From UBA11574 sp964591175 (GTDB lineage Bacteria; Desulfobacterota; Desulfobacteria; Desulfobacterales; UBA11574), in the NCBI GenBank assembly GCA_964591175.1, contig CAZQAF010000011.1, positions 1 through 64,000 on the forward strand: a stretch of DNA of 64,000 nucleotides, given 5' to 3'. The translations under genes were made by a program, and so were the position numbers. Shown piece by piece: positions 43,146-52,037 of the stretch (positions within the stretch are counted from its first letter, which is position 1; each line of letters opens with the position of its first letter). A model generated the notes under the pieces. The model did not search any database, was not told the origin of the DNA, and was given only the letters and a program-made list of their open reading frames with translations.

Positions 43146-43271
43146 AGCATTTTGAGGATTAAAATTTGAGCCTGACCCCAGAGAAATAGGCTTCGCATTT
43201 CACGGGGCAGGCGCAGAAACTTGTCCGCCTCCGGCGGATTGAGCAAAAAGGGGCGTTTTGCTAAGGTCTCA
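43146..43271. mobile_element. Degenerate MITE-like copy (GAGACCTTTG family, left end lost)
   Basis: Two blocks match the complete element at 44529-44670: 43146-43176 (30 of 31) and 43243-43271 (28 of 29). A different 66-bp centre lies between them. The right inverted end (AAGGTCTC) is intact. No left end is found. The -35 box of the thioredoxin promoter starts 2 bp after this element. The remaining 43004-43145 shows nothing I can name. Confidence 0.6.
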
Positions 43272-43273
43272 GG

Positions 43274-43302
43274 TTGACAAGACAGCCACATGCCACTATA
43301 TT
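43274..43302 (+). promoter_or_regulatory. Sigma-70 promoter of the thioredoxin gene
   Basis: TTGACA (43274-43279), a 17-bp spacer and TATATT (43297-43302) form a near-consensus promoter 63 bp before the trx start. Confidence 0.75.
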
Positions 43303-43364
43303 TTCCCTAATCTATACGACACCATCAATCCATAACTTTTATAATAAGGAAAGGAAACAAATTA

Positions 43365-43688
43365 ATGGCAACAGATATTCTTGAAATAGGCGACAGTAGT
43401 TTTGAATCTGAGGTTTTACAGGCCGACAAACCGGTTCTGGTCGATTTTTGGGCGCCGTGGTGCGGACCGTGTCGGGCAATTGCACCGGTCGTCGAAGAAC
43501 TTGCTGTACAATTCGGCGACAAAGTTAAGTTCACAAAGTGTAATGTCGATGACAATCCGGCAACGCCCACCAAGTACGGCATTAAGTCCATTCCGACGCT
43601 TATTTTCTTCAAAGACGGTGAAGTTCTGGACAAGATCATCGGTATCGTTGCCAAATCGAGACTCGAAGAAATGATTTCAAAAGGTTAA
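43365..43688 (+). CDS. trxA: Thioredoxin
   Basis: The 107-residue classical thioredoxin has the active site WAPWCGPC (about residues 29-36), the cis-Pro region KSIPTLIFFKDG and full length. It reduces protein disulfides in the cytoplasm. Its place behind the sulfur-relay genes may be relevant (reduction of persulfide carriers), but it has its own strong promoter. Confidence 0.93.
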   Translation: MATDILEIGDSSFESEVLQADKPVLVDFWAPWCGPCRAIAPVVEELAVQFGDKVKFTKCNVDDNPATPTKYGIKSIPTLIFFKDGEVLDKIIGIVAKSRLEEMISKG

Positions 43689-43808
43689 CGGTAATCCTTG
43701 ACAGTGAAACATGTCGATTCCGACGGTTTTCGGCGCCGGTGCCGGAAATCCCTTGGAAGTGGTTGCAAAACAATTTGACAGCAATAAATGGCTCGACGAT
43801 CATATAAT

Positions 43809-44468
43809 ATGAAAAGAATCATCCCTTTGATCCTTATTCCGCTGTTTGTTTTTTCGGGCTGTGCATGGTTTAGTAAACCCAAGGAAGAAAAGAATGCACA
43901 GGAGCTGATCAGTGACGGAATGGATCAATTCAACAACGAGGATTACAAAAAAGCCGTTGATTCCTTTGAGAAACTGAAGGACTGGTATCCTTTCAGCAAG
44001 TACGTCATTCTGGCTGAACTGAAGATCGCGGATGCGTATTACCATCTTGAAGATTATTCAGAGGCCGTGACGGCTTATGAGTCATTTGAAAACCTTCATC
44101 CCCGAAATGAAGCCGTTCCCTATGTTATTTATCAAATCGGACTCTGTTATTATGATCAGATCGACACCGTAGACAGGGATCAGACTTCTGCGAAAAACGC
44201 GCTCGATACGTTCAAACGCCTTATTCGGCAGTTCCCTAACGATCCATATGCGTACAGGGCCAGGGAACGAATGAAGGTCTGCATTAAAAGCCTTGCGGGA
44301 CATGACTTTTACGTCGGCTTATTTTATTATAAATCCAAGCATTACAAAGCCGCTCTAATACGTTTCAAGTCGGTTTTAACCAATTATCCAGATGTCGGCG
44401 TCCATGAAAAAGCGCTCCGTTATGTTGCCCTTTGCGAAGATATGTTGACAAAAAAGTCTCAAAATTAG
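43809..44468 (+). CDS. bamD: BamD-like outer membrane assembly lipoprotein
   Basis: From ATG 43809 the product is 219 residues, with a lipoprotein signal (ILIPLFVFSGCAW) and TPR repeats of the BamD/YfiO type (DGMDQFNNEDYKKAVDSFEK; YQIGLCYYDQIDTVDRDQT, the BamD signature). BamD is part of the beta-barrel assembly machine. A start at 43788 would put seven residues before the signal. TATAAT directly precedes the ATG and may be a chance -10. Confidence 0.85.
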   Translation: MKRIIPLILIPLFVFSGCAWFSKPKEEKNAQELISDGMDQFNNEDYKKAVDSFEKLKDWYPFSKYVILAELKIADAYYHLEDYSEAVTAYESFENLHPRNEAVPYVIYQIGLCYYDQIDTVDRDQTSAKNALDTFKRLIRQFPNDPYAYRARERMKVCIKSLAGHDFYVGLFYYKSKHYKAALIRFKSVLTNYPDVGVHEKALRYVALCEDMLTKKSQN

Positions 44469-44477
44469 AAAAAAAAC

Positions 44478-44506
44478 TTTACATTCATCCTCTGATGATA
44501 TATCAG
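44478..44506 (+). promoter_or_regulatory. Candidate promoter of rpmB
   Basis: TTTACA (44478-44483), a 17-bp spacer and TATCAG (44501-44506) would start the transcript near 44513, before the MITE-like element that occupies the leader. Confidence 0.45.
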
Positions 44507-44528
44507 TACGAGTTCTATTATTGATAGG

Positions 44529-44670
44529 GAGACCTTTGAAAAATGCTCATTTTTGTTCAAGTTCAAGGAAGGCGATAATTTTAACCGCAGGAATACATTG
44601 AGTATTTTGAGGATTAAAATTTGAGCCTGACGTAGAAATTGGGCAAAAAGGGGCGTTTTGCAAAGGTCTC
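44529..44670. mobile_element. MITE-like element, 142 bp, in the rpmB leader
   Basis: The ends are GAGACCTTTG (44529-44538) and CAAAGGTCTC (44661-44670), a perfect 10-bp inverted pair extended by A/T-rich matches. Parts recur at 43146-43271, and a lone left end lies at 49914-49930 with a degenerate right end at 49852-49872. No transposase is in the window. The right end is 16 bp before the rpmB ATG. Confidence 0.7.
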
Positions 44671-44686
44671 ACAGGGAGAAATCATC

Positions 44687-44878
44687 ATGGCTAAAGTATG
44701 TGAAATATGTGGTAAAAAACCGCTTGTGGGTCATAACGTCAGTCACGCTCATAATTTAACGAAACGGCGCTTCAATCCAAATATCCAAAGGGTAAAGGCG
44801 TTGTATAAAGGCAGCGTCAAAAAGATAATGGTATGCACAAACTGCATTAAATCGGGGCATATTATTAAAGCATCATAA
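44687..44878 (+). CDS. rpmB: 50S ribosomal protein L28
   Basis: The 63-residue protein has the CEICGKKPLVGHNVSHAHN start and the KIMVCTNCIKSG end, so it is the zinc-binding CxxC...CxxC form. The true start is ATG 44687 behind AGGGAGAA. An upstream in-frame start at 44639 reads into the MITE-like element and adds 16 foreign residues. Confidence 0.93.
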   Translation: MAKVCEICGKKPLVGHNVSHAHNLTKRRFNPNIQRVKALYKGSVKKIMVCTNCIKSGHIIKAS

Positions 44879-44892
44879 CCCTGAAAACAAAT

Positions 44893-44911
44893 GGTGGATT
44901 ATCTGTCCACC
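44893..44911. terminator. Hairpin shared by the ends of rpmB and relA/spoT
   Basis: GGTGGA and TCCACC enclose a 7-base loop that overlaps the relA/spoT stop codon. On the minus strand it is followed by ATTTGTTTT. It is a weak bidirectional terminator candidate between the convergent genes. Confidence 0.4.
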
Positions 44912-47043
44912 CTTCTGGCATCCTGAATATGTTTCACTTTTCTTATGGATGCGAGAACCCTGTTTAAATGATCGGTATCTTCAACGGTAATGGTGAAGAA
45001 GCTATCGACGATTTTGCTCTCACGAGTCTGCGTATTTGCACTCAAAATATTCGAGCCATTTTTACTGATATTTGCAGTAATATCAGCTAACAATCCCACC
45101 CTGTCATAAGAACGAACCATGATCTTTACCGGATATGTATCCGCCGCTTCCATATCCCAATCCACGTCTATTTGCCGTTCAGGACTCATTTTTAAGGCAT
45201 TGACACAATTCGTTCGATGAACGGTAACGCCGAAACCTCGGGTAATGTAACCGGTAATCGGATCTCCCGGCACCGGCTGACAGCATTTCCCGAATTTAAT
45301 TAAAATATCATCGACACCCTTTACGGTAACGCCTATTTTCGGCTTTCTCTTTCTGACACGGCTGATGATTTTATTCAATAAAGATTCTGACGGCTCTTCC
45401 TCCGGTTTCGGCTCAATCCTTCGAATAATCTGCAGTGGCGTAATTTTTCCGTAACCAACGCCTGCGATTAAATCATCCACATGTTTAAAGCCAAAATGTT
45501 CTACCACTTTCGCCATGTCTTCCGATTTCAAGAGCGTATTGAAATTAAGCCGGTGTTTACGAAATTCCTTTTCGCACATTTCCCGGCCAAGAGTGATACT
45601 TCGCTCTTTCTCCTGGGTCTTGATCCATTGCCTGATCCTGGAACGCGCCTTGACGGTTTTGACAAAGTTCAGCCAGTCTTTACTGGGATGACTCTTGCTC
45701 GATGTAGAAATTTCAACCGTATCACCGGTTTTCAGTTCATATTGCAAGGAGACGATACGGCCGTTCACTTTGGCGCCGGTGCATTGATTCCCGACTTCCG
45801 TGTGAATTAAATAGGCAAAATCCACGGGGGTAGCGCCGTTGGGAACCGTCTTGATATCTCCTCGAGGGGTAAACACATAAACTTCATCCGGGAAAAGATC
45901 GATGCGAACATTTTCCAGAAATTCATCGGGATTTTTAAAATTTTTCTGGTTTTCAACGAGGTTCTGTATCCAGGAAAAAGCTTTGGTCGTTTCTTCATCG
46001 AGGCGAAGACCTTCCTTGTAACTCCAGTGCGCAGCGATCCCTGATTTGGCGACCTTGTCCATTTCCCATGTCCGAATCTGAATCTCTATTCGCTCTCCAA
46101 AGGGGCCGATAACGGTGGTGTGAAGGGATTGATACATATTCGGTTTGGGAACACCGATATAGTCTTTGAATTTATTGGCAACCGGTTTCCATAGTGAATG
46201 AATCACCCCAAGCGCTTCATAACAGTGAGGTATCGTGTCGAGAATGATTCTAAATGCAATGATGTCGTAAACATCTTCGAATTCAAGATGCTGGGACATC
46301 ATTTTTTTATAGATACTGTAAAAATATTTGTACCTTCCGAGAACTTCGCATTCAAGGTTGTGCTCATCCATTTTCTTTTTGATCAGCGCTTTGACGGTTT
46401 CAATATACTTTTCACCTTCTTCCTTGTCCTGATTGACCAGTTGTTCAATTTGAAGGTATTCCTCGGGCTGGAGGTACATAAACGACGTATCTTCAAGTTC
46501 CTTTTTTATCCAGTAAATACCGAGGCGGCCTGCAATGGGCGCATATATGTCCAGCGTTTCCCTGGCGATCATTTCCCTTTTTTTGGATGCGTGATATTTC
46601 AGCGTTCTCATGTTGTGAAGCCGGTCCGCCAGCTTAATCAATATGACACGAATATCATCCGCCATTGCAAGGATCATTTTCCTGATGCTTTCAGCTTGTC
46701 GCGCCTGAGAACTGCTGCTGAAAGGAAGAACACTCAGCTTGGTCACACCCGACACGATATGGGTAACTTCCTTGCCGAACATTTCATATAATTCTTCCGT
46801 GGAGGCATGTGTATCCTCGACAACATCATGCAGCAGGCCGGCCGCGACACTGACGGCATCAAGTTTCATATCCGTCAGGATACCGGCCACTTCAAGGGGG
46901 TGGGACAAATAGGGTTCACCGGAAAGGCGGACCTGCCCGTCATGAACCCTGGCCGAATAAATATAGGCGCGATCAATGATGTCCAGATCAACATCCGGGT
47001 AATATTCGGTTATTTTATCGATAATATCGTTAATACGGATCAT
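44899..47043 (-). CDS. Bifunctional (p)ppGpp synthetase/hydrolase (RelA/SpoT)
   Basis: The 714-residue long Rel protein has an HD hydrolase domain (LLHDVVEDT, about residue 68), a synthetase domain (NMYQSLHTTVIGPFGERIE), a TGS domain (DEVYVFTPRGDIKTVPNGA), a helical/zinc-finger part (KCCQPVPGDPITGYITRG) and a C-terminal ACT domain. HD residues and the synthetase core are intact, so both activities are expected. Its start lies 10 bp from the proS stop on the same strand, so it is probably co-transcribed with ispG-proS. Confidence 0.93.
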   Translation of the reverse strand: MIRINDIIDKITEYYPDVDLDIIDRAYIYSARVHDGQVRLSGEPYLSHPLEVAGILTDMKLDAVSVAAGLLHDVVEDTHASTEELYEMFGKEVTHIVSGVTKLSVLPFSSSSQARQAESIRKMILAMADDIRVILIKLADRLHNMRTLKYHASKKREMIARETLDIYAPIAGRLGIYWIKKELEDTSFMYLQPEEYLQIEQLVNQDKEEGEKYIETVKALIKKKMDEHNLECEVLGRYKYFYSIYKKMMSQHLEFEDVYDIIAFRIILDTIPHCYEALGVIHSLWKPVANKFKDYIGVPKPNMYQSLHTTVIGPFGERIEIQIRTWEMDKVAKSGIAAHWSYKEGLRLDEETTKAFSWIQNLVENQKNFKNPDEFLENVRIDLFPDEVYVFTPRGDIKTVPNGATPVDFAYLIHTEVGNQCTGAKVNGRIVSLQYELKTGDTVEISTSSKSHPSKDWLNFVKTVKARSRIRQWIKTQEKERSITLGREMCEKEFRKHRLNFNTLLKSEDMAKVVEHFGFKHVDDLIAGVGYGKITPLQIIRRIEPKPEEEPSESLLNKIISRVRKRKPKIGVTVKGVDDILIKFGKCCQPVPGDPITGYITRGFGVTVHRTNCVNALKMSPERQIDVDWDMEAADTYPVKIMVRSYDRVGLLADITANISKNGSNILSANTQTRESKIVDSFFTITVEDTDHLNRVLASIRKVKHIQDARRVDR

Positions 47044-47052
47044 GATGTCGAA

Positions 47053-48573
47053 TCAATACGCCTTGGCAAAAACGACGCGACCGATGCCGGGACGGCCGCA
47101 GCATATGCATTTTCCTTTTTCAGGTATACCGTCTGAAGGTATACATCGAATCGTCACACTCAGGTCGTCTTTAATTTGGGCCTCGCAATCATCTTCTCCG
47201 CACCAGTGACTGTATGAAAACCCGCCGTGGATTTCGGGTTTTTCCTGATTTTTTGGTGTGAAAAAATTATAAAATTCATCCCTGTCATTAATTGAAACCG
47301 TGTATTTCTTTCTAAATGACAAAGCCCGTTCAAAAAGCCTGTCCTGAATGTCATCCAAAATAGCGGTGACCTCCGCAACAAAACGGTCTTTATTTATGGA
47401 CGCCTTATCTTTATAAGGTTTATCTCTGCGTCCGACGTAAACGGAATTTTCGGCAATATCCCTGGGTCCGATTTCCACTCGAACCGGTATCCCTTTTTTT
47501 ATCCATTCCCATCCCCTGGCGCCGCCGATCTCCCGGTCGTCGATTTCCACTTCAAGTCGGCGATGATGATAGGTTTTATCCTTCAGTTCTCTTCCCAGCG
47601 ATTCGACAAATTCCATCACGCTGGCCCGGTCATCAGGCTTTCTGATAATGGGCATCAGGACGACATGGGAAGAAGCCACCTTCGGCGGAAGGACGATGCC
47701 GTCATCATCGCTGTGGGTCATGATGAGTCCTCCGACAAGGCGGGTGGATGATCCCCAGGACGTGGTCCACGCATATTCTTCCGTTTCCTGATCGGTCTGG
47801 AATTTGATTCCCGAAGCCTTTGCAAAATTTTGTCCCAAGAAATGCGATGTGCCCACCTGGAGCCCTTTTCTATCTTGCATCATTGCTTCGATGCACAAGG
47901 TGTCGACAGCTCCCGGGAATCTTTCGGAGGCTGATTTTTTTCCCTTAATCACCGGCATGGCCAGGTATTCTTCAGCCAGCCTTGCGTAAACACCGAGCAT
48001 GAGTTGTGTTCGCTCGACGGCTTCTTCTTGGGTGGCATGGACGGTGTGGCCTTCCTGCCACAAAAATTCACTGGTTCGTAAAAAGAGGCGTGTTCGCATT
48101 TCCCATCTCACGACATTGGCCCACTGATTGATCAGTATGGGAAGGTCCCGATAGCTCCCCACCCACTTGGAAAAAGAATCTCCGATGATGGTTTCGGAAG
48201 TCGGGCGCACAATCAGCGGTTCATTCAATTTTCCGGCGGGTTCAAGACCGCCATGGACTCCTTTTTCCAACCGATGGTGGGTTACAACAGCGCATTCTTT
48301 TGCAAAACCTTCCACGTGTTCCGCTTCCTTTTCAAGAAAAGAAAGTGGGATAAACAGCGGGAAATAGGCATTCTTAACCCCTGTTTCTTTGAACATGCCA
48401 TCCAGTACATTCACAATATTTTCCCAGAGAGAATATCCCCAGGGCTTGATAACCATGCATCCCCTCACCGGTGATCGCTCCGCCAAATCCGATGCTTTGA
48501 CCACTTCTTGATACCATTGGGGATAATCTTCGTCCCGGGTCGGCGTTATTGCGGTCTTGATTTGTTTTCCCAT
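47053..48573 (-). CDS. proS: Prolyl-tRNA synthetase, archaeal/eukaryotic type
   Basis: The 506-residue protein has the class II motifs (VRPTSETIIG; RWEMRTRLFLRTSEFLWQEGHT) and the C-terminal zinc-like domain (CEAQIKDD ... KCICCGRPG) of the short type-3 ProRS. It has no INS editing insert. This is the archaeal/eukaryotic-like form found in part of the bacteria. It charges tRNA-Pro. It directly follows ispG (adjacent stop/start) and precedes relA/spoT. Confidence 0.93.
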   Translation of the reverse strand: MGKQIKTAITPTRDEDYPQWYQEVVKASDLAERSPVRGCMVIKPWGYSLWENIVNVLDGMFKETGVKNAYFPLFIPLSFLEKEAEHVEGFAKECAVVTHHRLEKGVHGGLEPAGKLNEPLIVRPTSETIIGDSFSKWVGSYRDLPILINQWANVVRWEMRTRLFLRTSEFLWQEGHTVHATQEEAVERTQLMLGVYARLAEEYLAMPVIKGKKSASERFPGAVDTLCIEAMMQDRKGLQVGTSHFLGQNFAKASGIKFQTDQETEEYAWTTSWGSSTRLVGGLIMTHSDDDGIVLPPKVASSHVVLMPIIRKPDDRASVMEFVESLGRELKDKTYHHRRLEVEIDDREIGGARGWEWIKKGIPVRVEIGPRDIAENSVYVGRRDKPYKDKASINKDRFVAEVTAILDDIQDRLFERALSFRKKYTVSINDRDEFYNFFTPKNQEKPEIHGGFSYSHWCGEDDCEAQIKDDLSVTIRCIPSDGIPEKGKCICCGRPGIGRVVFAKAY

Positions 48574-49653
48574 TTAACGATTCCTCGATTCATCAAGTTT
48601 ATCAATTTCAGCCAGTAACACCTCGACAATTTTGTCCTCGGGAAATTTTTTGATCACTTTGCCTTTCTTGAAAAGAATTCCGATGCCGTCGCCGCCGGCA
48701 ACACCGATATCCGCCTCTTTTGCTTCTCCCGGTCCGTTTACCACGCAGCCCATAATAGCCAGTTTGACGGGCAAAGGGTTCAACATTAACGCGCTTTCGA
48801 CCCGCTCGAGAATACGAAACAAATCGATCTTACAACGACCGCAAGTCGGACAGGATATAATATCCGGTCCATACCGGCGAATGTCAAGTGCCTTGAGAAT
48901 TTCGTAACCGACCCGGATCTCTTCCACCGGATCCCGGGTCAACGAAACACGAATCGTATCTCCGATACCCTCTGCAAGAAGCATCCCAATACCCAGAGAA
49001 GATTTGACGACCCCGGAATAGAGCCCTCCTGCTTCGGTGACACCGACATGCAGCGGGAGATCGGTTTTGGAAGAAAGACGTCTGTATGAATTTACGGTTC
49101 GATGAACGTCCGAGGCCTTTATGGAAAGCTTGACATTATCAAAATCAAAAGAGGCGAATAGATCAATATGCCGCATGGCGCTTTCAACCATTGCTTCGGG
49201 ACTTGCACCATGGTATTTTTTTAAAAGATCTTTTTCAAGAGAACCGGAATTTATCCCGATCCTAATGGGGATGTTGGCCGCTTTTGCGCAATCGATAACC
49301 GCTTTGACTTTGTTTTTTCCGCCGATATTCCCCGGGTTTATTCGCAAACCGTCGGCGCCGGATTTTGCCGAAGCGATTGCCAGACGATGGTCGAAATGGA
49401 TATCGGCAATTATCGGTATGGAAATCTGCCGTTTAATTGAAGAAATCGCCAGGGCAGCTTCATGGTCGGGCACCGCCACCCTGACGATTTCACATCCTGC
49501 TTTTTCCAGGCGACGGATCTGGGCTACGGTGGACTGAACATCCTGGGTAAACGTGTTGGTCATGGATTGGACGATAACCGGCGCAGTCCCCCCGACGCTG
49601 ACATTTCCGACCTTAATTCTGCGTGTTTTTTTTCGTTTTATTGAAAAAGGCAT
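48574..49653 (-). CDS. ispG: 4-hydroxy-3-methylbut-2-enyl diphosphate synthase
   Basis: The 359-residue enzyme performs the penultimate step of the MEP isoprenoid pathway. A TIM-barrel N-terminus (VQSMTNTFTQDV) is followed by the [4Fe-4S] cysteines in CPTCGRC and MGCVVNGPGEAKEADIG. It ends right where proS begins. The order ispG-proS-relA/spoT on one strand suggests a housekeeping operon. Confidence 0.95.
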   Translation of the reverse strand: MPFSIKRKKTRRIKVGNVSVGGTAPVIVQSMTNTFTQDVQSTVAQIRRLEKAGCEIVRVAVPDHEAALAISSIKRQISIPIIADIHFDHRLAIASAKSGADGLRINPGNIGGKNKVKAVIDCAKAANIPIRIGINSGSLEKDLLKKYHGASPEAMVESAMRHIDLFASFDFDNVKLSIKASDVHRTVNSYRRLSSKTDLPLHVGVTEAGGLYSGVVKSSLGIGMLLAEGIGDTIRVSLTRDPVEEIRVGYEILKALDIRRYGPDIISCPTCGRCKIDLFRILERVESALMLNPLPVKLAIMGCVVNGPGEAKEADIGVAGGDGIGILFKKGKVIKKFPEDKIVEVLLAEIDKLDESRNR

Positions 49654-49707
49654 GATGACCTGATATTAATTAAATTGAATGCTGCCATTGTATAAGGCCG
49701 AATATTA

Positions 49708-49800
49708 AAGAGTACCCTGCAGCCCGATGAGACGGGATCGCCTTCACACGATTTTCGGCGGTCACGTCCGCTTCGCTCCGACAAGCTGCAGGGTACTCTT
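49708..49800. repeat. 93-bp inverted-repeat element
   Basis: The perfect 16-bp ends AAGAGTACCCTGCAGC (49708-49723) and its reverse complement (49785-49800) flank a GC-rich core containing a second partial inverted motif (GTCGGAGCGAAGCGGAC on the complement). No coding content. It is a non-autonomous or REP-like element between ispG and the gene at 49944. Confidence 0.65.
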
Positions 49801-49851
49801 GAATACCAGATTATATAAATAACAGACGGCACGCTGAAATTCAAGAAAAAT

Positions 49852-49930
49852 GGCGTTTTCGGACAGGTCTGAAAATTAATGAATTTTCTAAAAATTCGAA
49901 TTCACTATACAAAGAGACCTTTGAAAAATG
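49852..49930. repeat. MITE end fragments (GAGACCTTTG family)
   Basis: A degenerate right end (GGCGTTTTCGGACAGGTCTGA-like, 49852-49872) and an exact left end (GAGACCTTTGAAAAATG, 49914-49930) face each other. This suggests remains of two insertions or an inverted copy. They lie just upstream of the ORF at 49944. Confidence 0.45.
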
Positions 49931-49943
49931 AAAGGGGTACATT

Positions 49944-50378
49944 ATGAAACTTCAAAAGGGTGAAAGTTATTCCAAAAAGCACGGGCCCGATGCAGCGCCT
50001 GATCTCTCGATTAAAAATGAAATATTGAAACGCGCCAAAGGCGATGAAGTCCCCTGTGCCACGGCATTTGACATTGCAAAAGCATTGCGGATTTCGCCAA
50101 AAGGGGTGGGCAGGACGGCTGACCTGATGAATTTCAAGTTGACGAAATGCCAGTTGGGATTGTTCGGATATCAGCCCCAAAAAAAGATCGTTAAGCCTCA
50201 GGACAGTATCCAAGAGAATCTGAAAAATGCAATTTCCCAATCGCTCTCCCAAGGAAAACTCTCTTGCAAGCACGCCTGGGAGATCGCATTCCGGTATAAC
50301 ATCCGTAAGATGGCTGTCAGCAGTGCTTGTGAAACCATGGGGATCAAAATAAAGGATTGCCAGCTTGGTGCGTTTTAG
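49944..50378 (+). CDS. Hypothetical protein built of two related repeats
   Basis: The 144-residue protein has two similar halves. CATAFDIAKALRISPKGVGR ending in KLTKCQLGLFG is matched by CKHAWEIAFRYNIRKMAVSS ending in KIKDCQLGAF. Each half looks like a small helical, winged-helix-like unit with conserved Cys near start and end. I do not know the family. The gene ends exactly where the metallo-beta-lactamase-fold gene begins, so the two are coupled. Confidence 0.65.
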   Translation: MKLQKGESYSKKHGPDAAPDLSIKNEILKRAKGDEVPCATAFDIAKALRISPKGVGRTADLMNFKLTKCQLGLFGYQPQKKIVKPQDSIQENLKNAISQSLSQGKLSCKHAWEIAFRYNIRKMAVSSACETMGIKIKDCQLGAF

Positions 50379-51374
50379 ATGGAAAATGATCACTTGCATT
50401 ATACGCCCCTGAATGGACGCAGTTTGAGAGAGATGGCACTGAATAAGGCGCATCACGGCAACGGCATCTTCATAAGCCCTATCGGCTCCTTTCGGAAACG
50501 AAGATTCCTGCAATTGTTGAAATGGAAGCTCAACTCAAGCCGGTTTAGCCCTTATCTTAAAGATCAGATTGTTCGTCCGGTTGCCGTAAACTGGTACCCC
50601 ATACAGGCGCATCATGGCCTCAGCGTCACTTTTCTCAAGCATGCCGGCATTCTGATCAAAGACGTCGGCACCTTCCTGCTGGTGGATCCGATGTTTTCCG
50701 GTCTGTCATGGTTTATCGAGGATTTTTCACCTTTTGCATTCAACACGAATCAAATCCCGGCTCCCGATCATGTTCTGATCACTCACGGCCATTACGACCA
50801 TCTCGATAAATCGACTTTAACGCTTTTGGATAAAACCACCCACGTGATCACGCCTTTGGGACATCATCGGGTATTTCAGGATTTGAATATGAGAAATCGA
50901 ACCCAGATGGACTGGTATGATATGTATCGGGAAAATGATCGATCGATCACCTTTCTGCCCAGCAATCACTGGACCATGCGAAATCCATTTCGGGGGCCCA
51001 ACCGATCTCTATGGGGAGGGTATATGATCGAAACATCCACCGGACATACGATTTATGTCACAGGCGACTCCGGATATTTCGATGGGTTTTCGGAAATCGG
51101 ACAGGATTATGATATCGATCTTGTCGTCATCTACCTCGGGGCTTATGAACCGCGCTGGTTCATGGCATCCAGCCATATGAATCCCAAAGAAGCGGTTCGC
51201 GCATTTAAAGAACTTGATGCCAGAAAGATGATGATCGTACACTGGGGAACGTTTCGCCTGGGTGACGAACCCGTCCATTTTCCCCCGAACGATGTGAAAG
51301 GAGAGCTGAAAAAGGAAGGGTTAAGCGACCGGTTGATCGATATCCGCCATGGTGAAACCTTCTTTTTGGACTGA
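50379..51374 (+). CDS. Metallo-beta-lactamase-fold hydrolase (UlaG / NAPE-PLD-like)
   Basis: The 331-residue protein has the metal motif THGHYDHLD (about residue 130), later metal ligands in VTGDSGYFDGFSEIG and the end motif MIVHWGTFRLG. The layout matches the lipid-phosphodiesterase-like (NAPE-PLD/UlaG) branch. The substrate is unknown. Its ATG follows the upstream stop with no gap, so translation is coupled to the two-repeat protein. Confidence 0.8.
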   Translation: MENDHLHYTPLNGRSLREMALNKAHHGNGIFISPIGSFRKRRFLQLLKWKLNSSRFSPYLKDQIVRPVAVNWYPIQAHHGLSVTFLKHAGILIKDVGTFLLVDPMFSGLSWFIEDFSPFAFNTNQIPAPDHVLITHGHYDHLDKSTLTLLDKTTHVITPLGHHRVFQDLNMRNRTQMDWYDMYRENDRSITFLPSNHWTMRNPFRGPNRSLWGGYMIETSTGHTIYVTGDSGYFDGFSEIGQDYDIDLVVIYLGAYEPRWFMASSHMNPKEAVRAFKELDARKMMIVHWGTFRLGDEPVHFPPNDVKGELKKEGLSDRLIDIRHGETFFLD

Positions 51375-51384
51375 GTCTGCCTGC

Positions 51385-52011
51385 CTAACCTCCCCCCACA
51401 AAAGGATTATATCGCTTTTCCCTTCCGATGCTTGTTTCCGGGCCGTGTCCTGAAAGGACCTTTACCGTGTCATCCATTTTAAAAAGTTTTGTCTGAATGC
51501 TCGATATCAACGTGTTAAAGTCTCCGCCGGGAAAATCGGTACGGCCAATGGACCCGGCAAAAAGCGTATCTCCCACGAACACCACACCGTTTGTAAATAG
51601 AGAGATTCCACCCGGGGTGTGGCCCGGTGTATGAATCACGTTTAAGGTGACATTGCCGAAAGAGACGGTATCGCCTTCTTCGATGGTTTGATCGCATGGC
51701 GGCGAATTTTCCACTGAAATGCCGAAAATCGCTGCATTTGATGAAAGGTTTGAAAGCATGGGTGCATCCAGGGGATGAATGAGGATGTCGGCGCCGGTAA
51801 CATCTTTGATTTTCCCGTTGGCACTGACATGATCGAAATGCCCATGGGTGTTGATGATATATTTTACTTTCAATGAGTCATCGGAAAGGGAGCGCAGGAT
51901 ACTGTCCGCATCTCCCCCTGGATCGATGACAACAGCTTCTTTGGTTTCCGAACATCCACAAATAAAACAGTTCGCCATCAGCGGACCGACGGCCAATTCC
52001 TTAAGAATCAA
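51385..52011 (-). CDS. Glyoxalase II-like metallo-hydrolase
   Basis: The 208-residue beta-lactamase-fold protein has THGHFDHVS, HTPGHTPGGIS and FVGDTLFAGSIGRTD metal-site motifs complete. This short form lacks the C-terminal glyoxalase II domain, so hydroxyacylglutathione hydrolase activity is not assured. It is the last gene of the rib/nusB run and convergent to the gene at 50379. Confidence 0.85.
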   Translation of the reverse strand: MILKELAVGPLMANCFICGCSETKEAVVIDPGGDADSILRSLSDDSLKVKYIINTHGHFDHVSANGKIKDVTGADILIHPLDAPMLSNLSSNAAIFGISVENSPPCDQTIEEGDTVSFGNVTLNVIHTPGHTPGGISLFTNGVVFVGDTLFAGSIGRTDFPGGDFNTLISSIQTKLFKMDDTVKVLSGHGPETSIGREKRYNPFVGGG

Positions 52012-52037
52012 AACATCCTCCTTTTAAGGTCATCGCT

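Noticed and set aside
43788..43808. Earlier start of the BamD-like lipoprotein
   Set aside because: It would place seven extra residues (MARRSYN) before an otherwise standard lipoprotein signal.
44639..44686. Longer start of L28
   Set aside because: The extra residues come from the MITE-like element; ATG 44687 has the ribosome site and the family's usual start.
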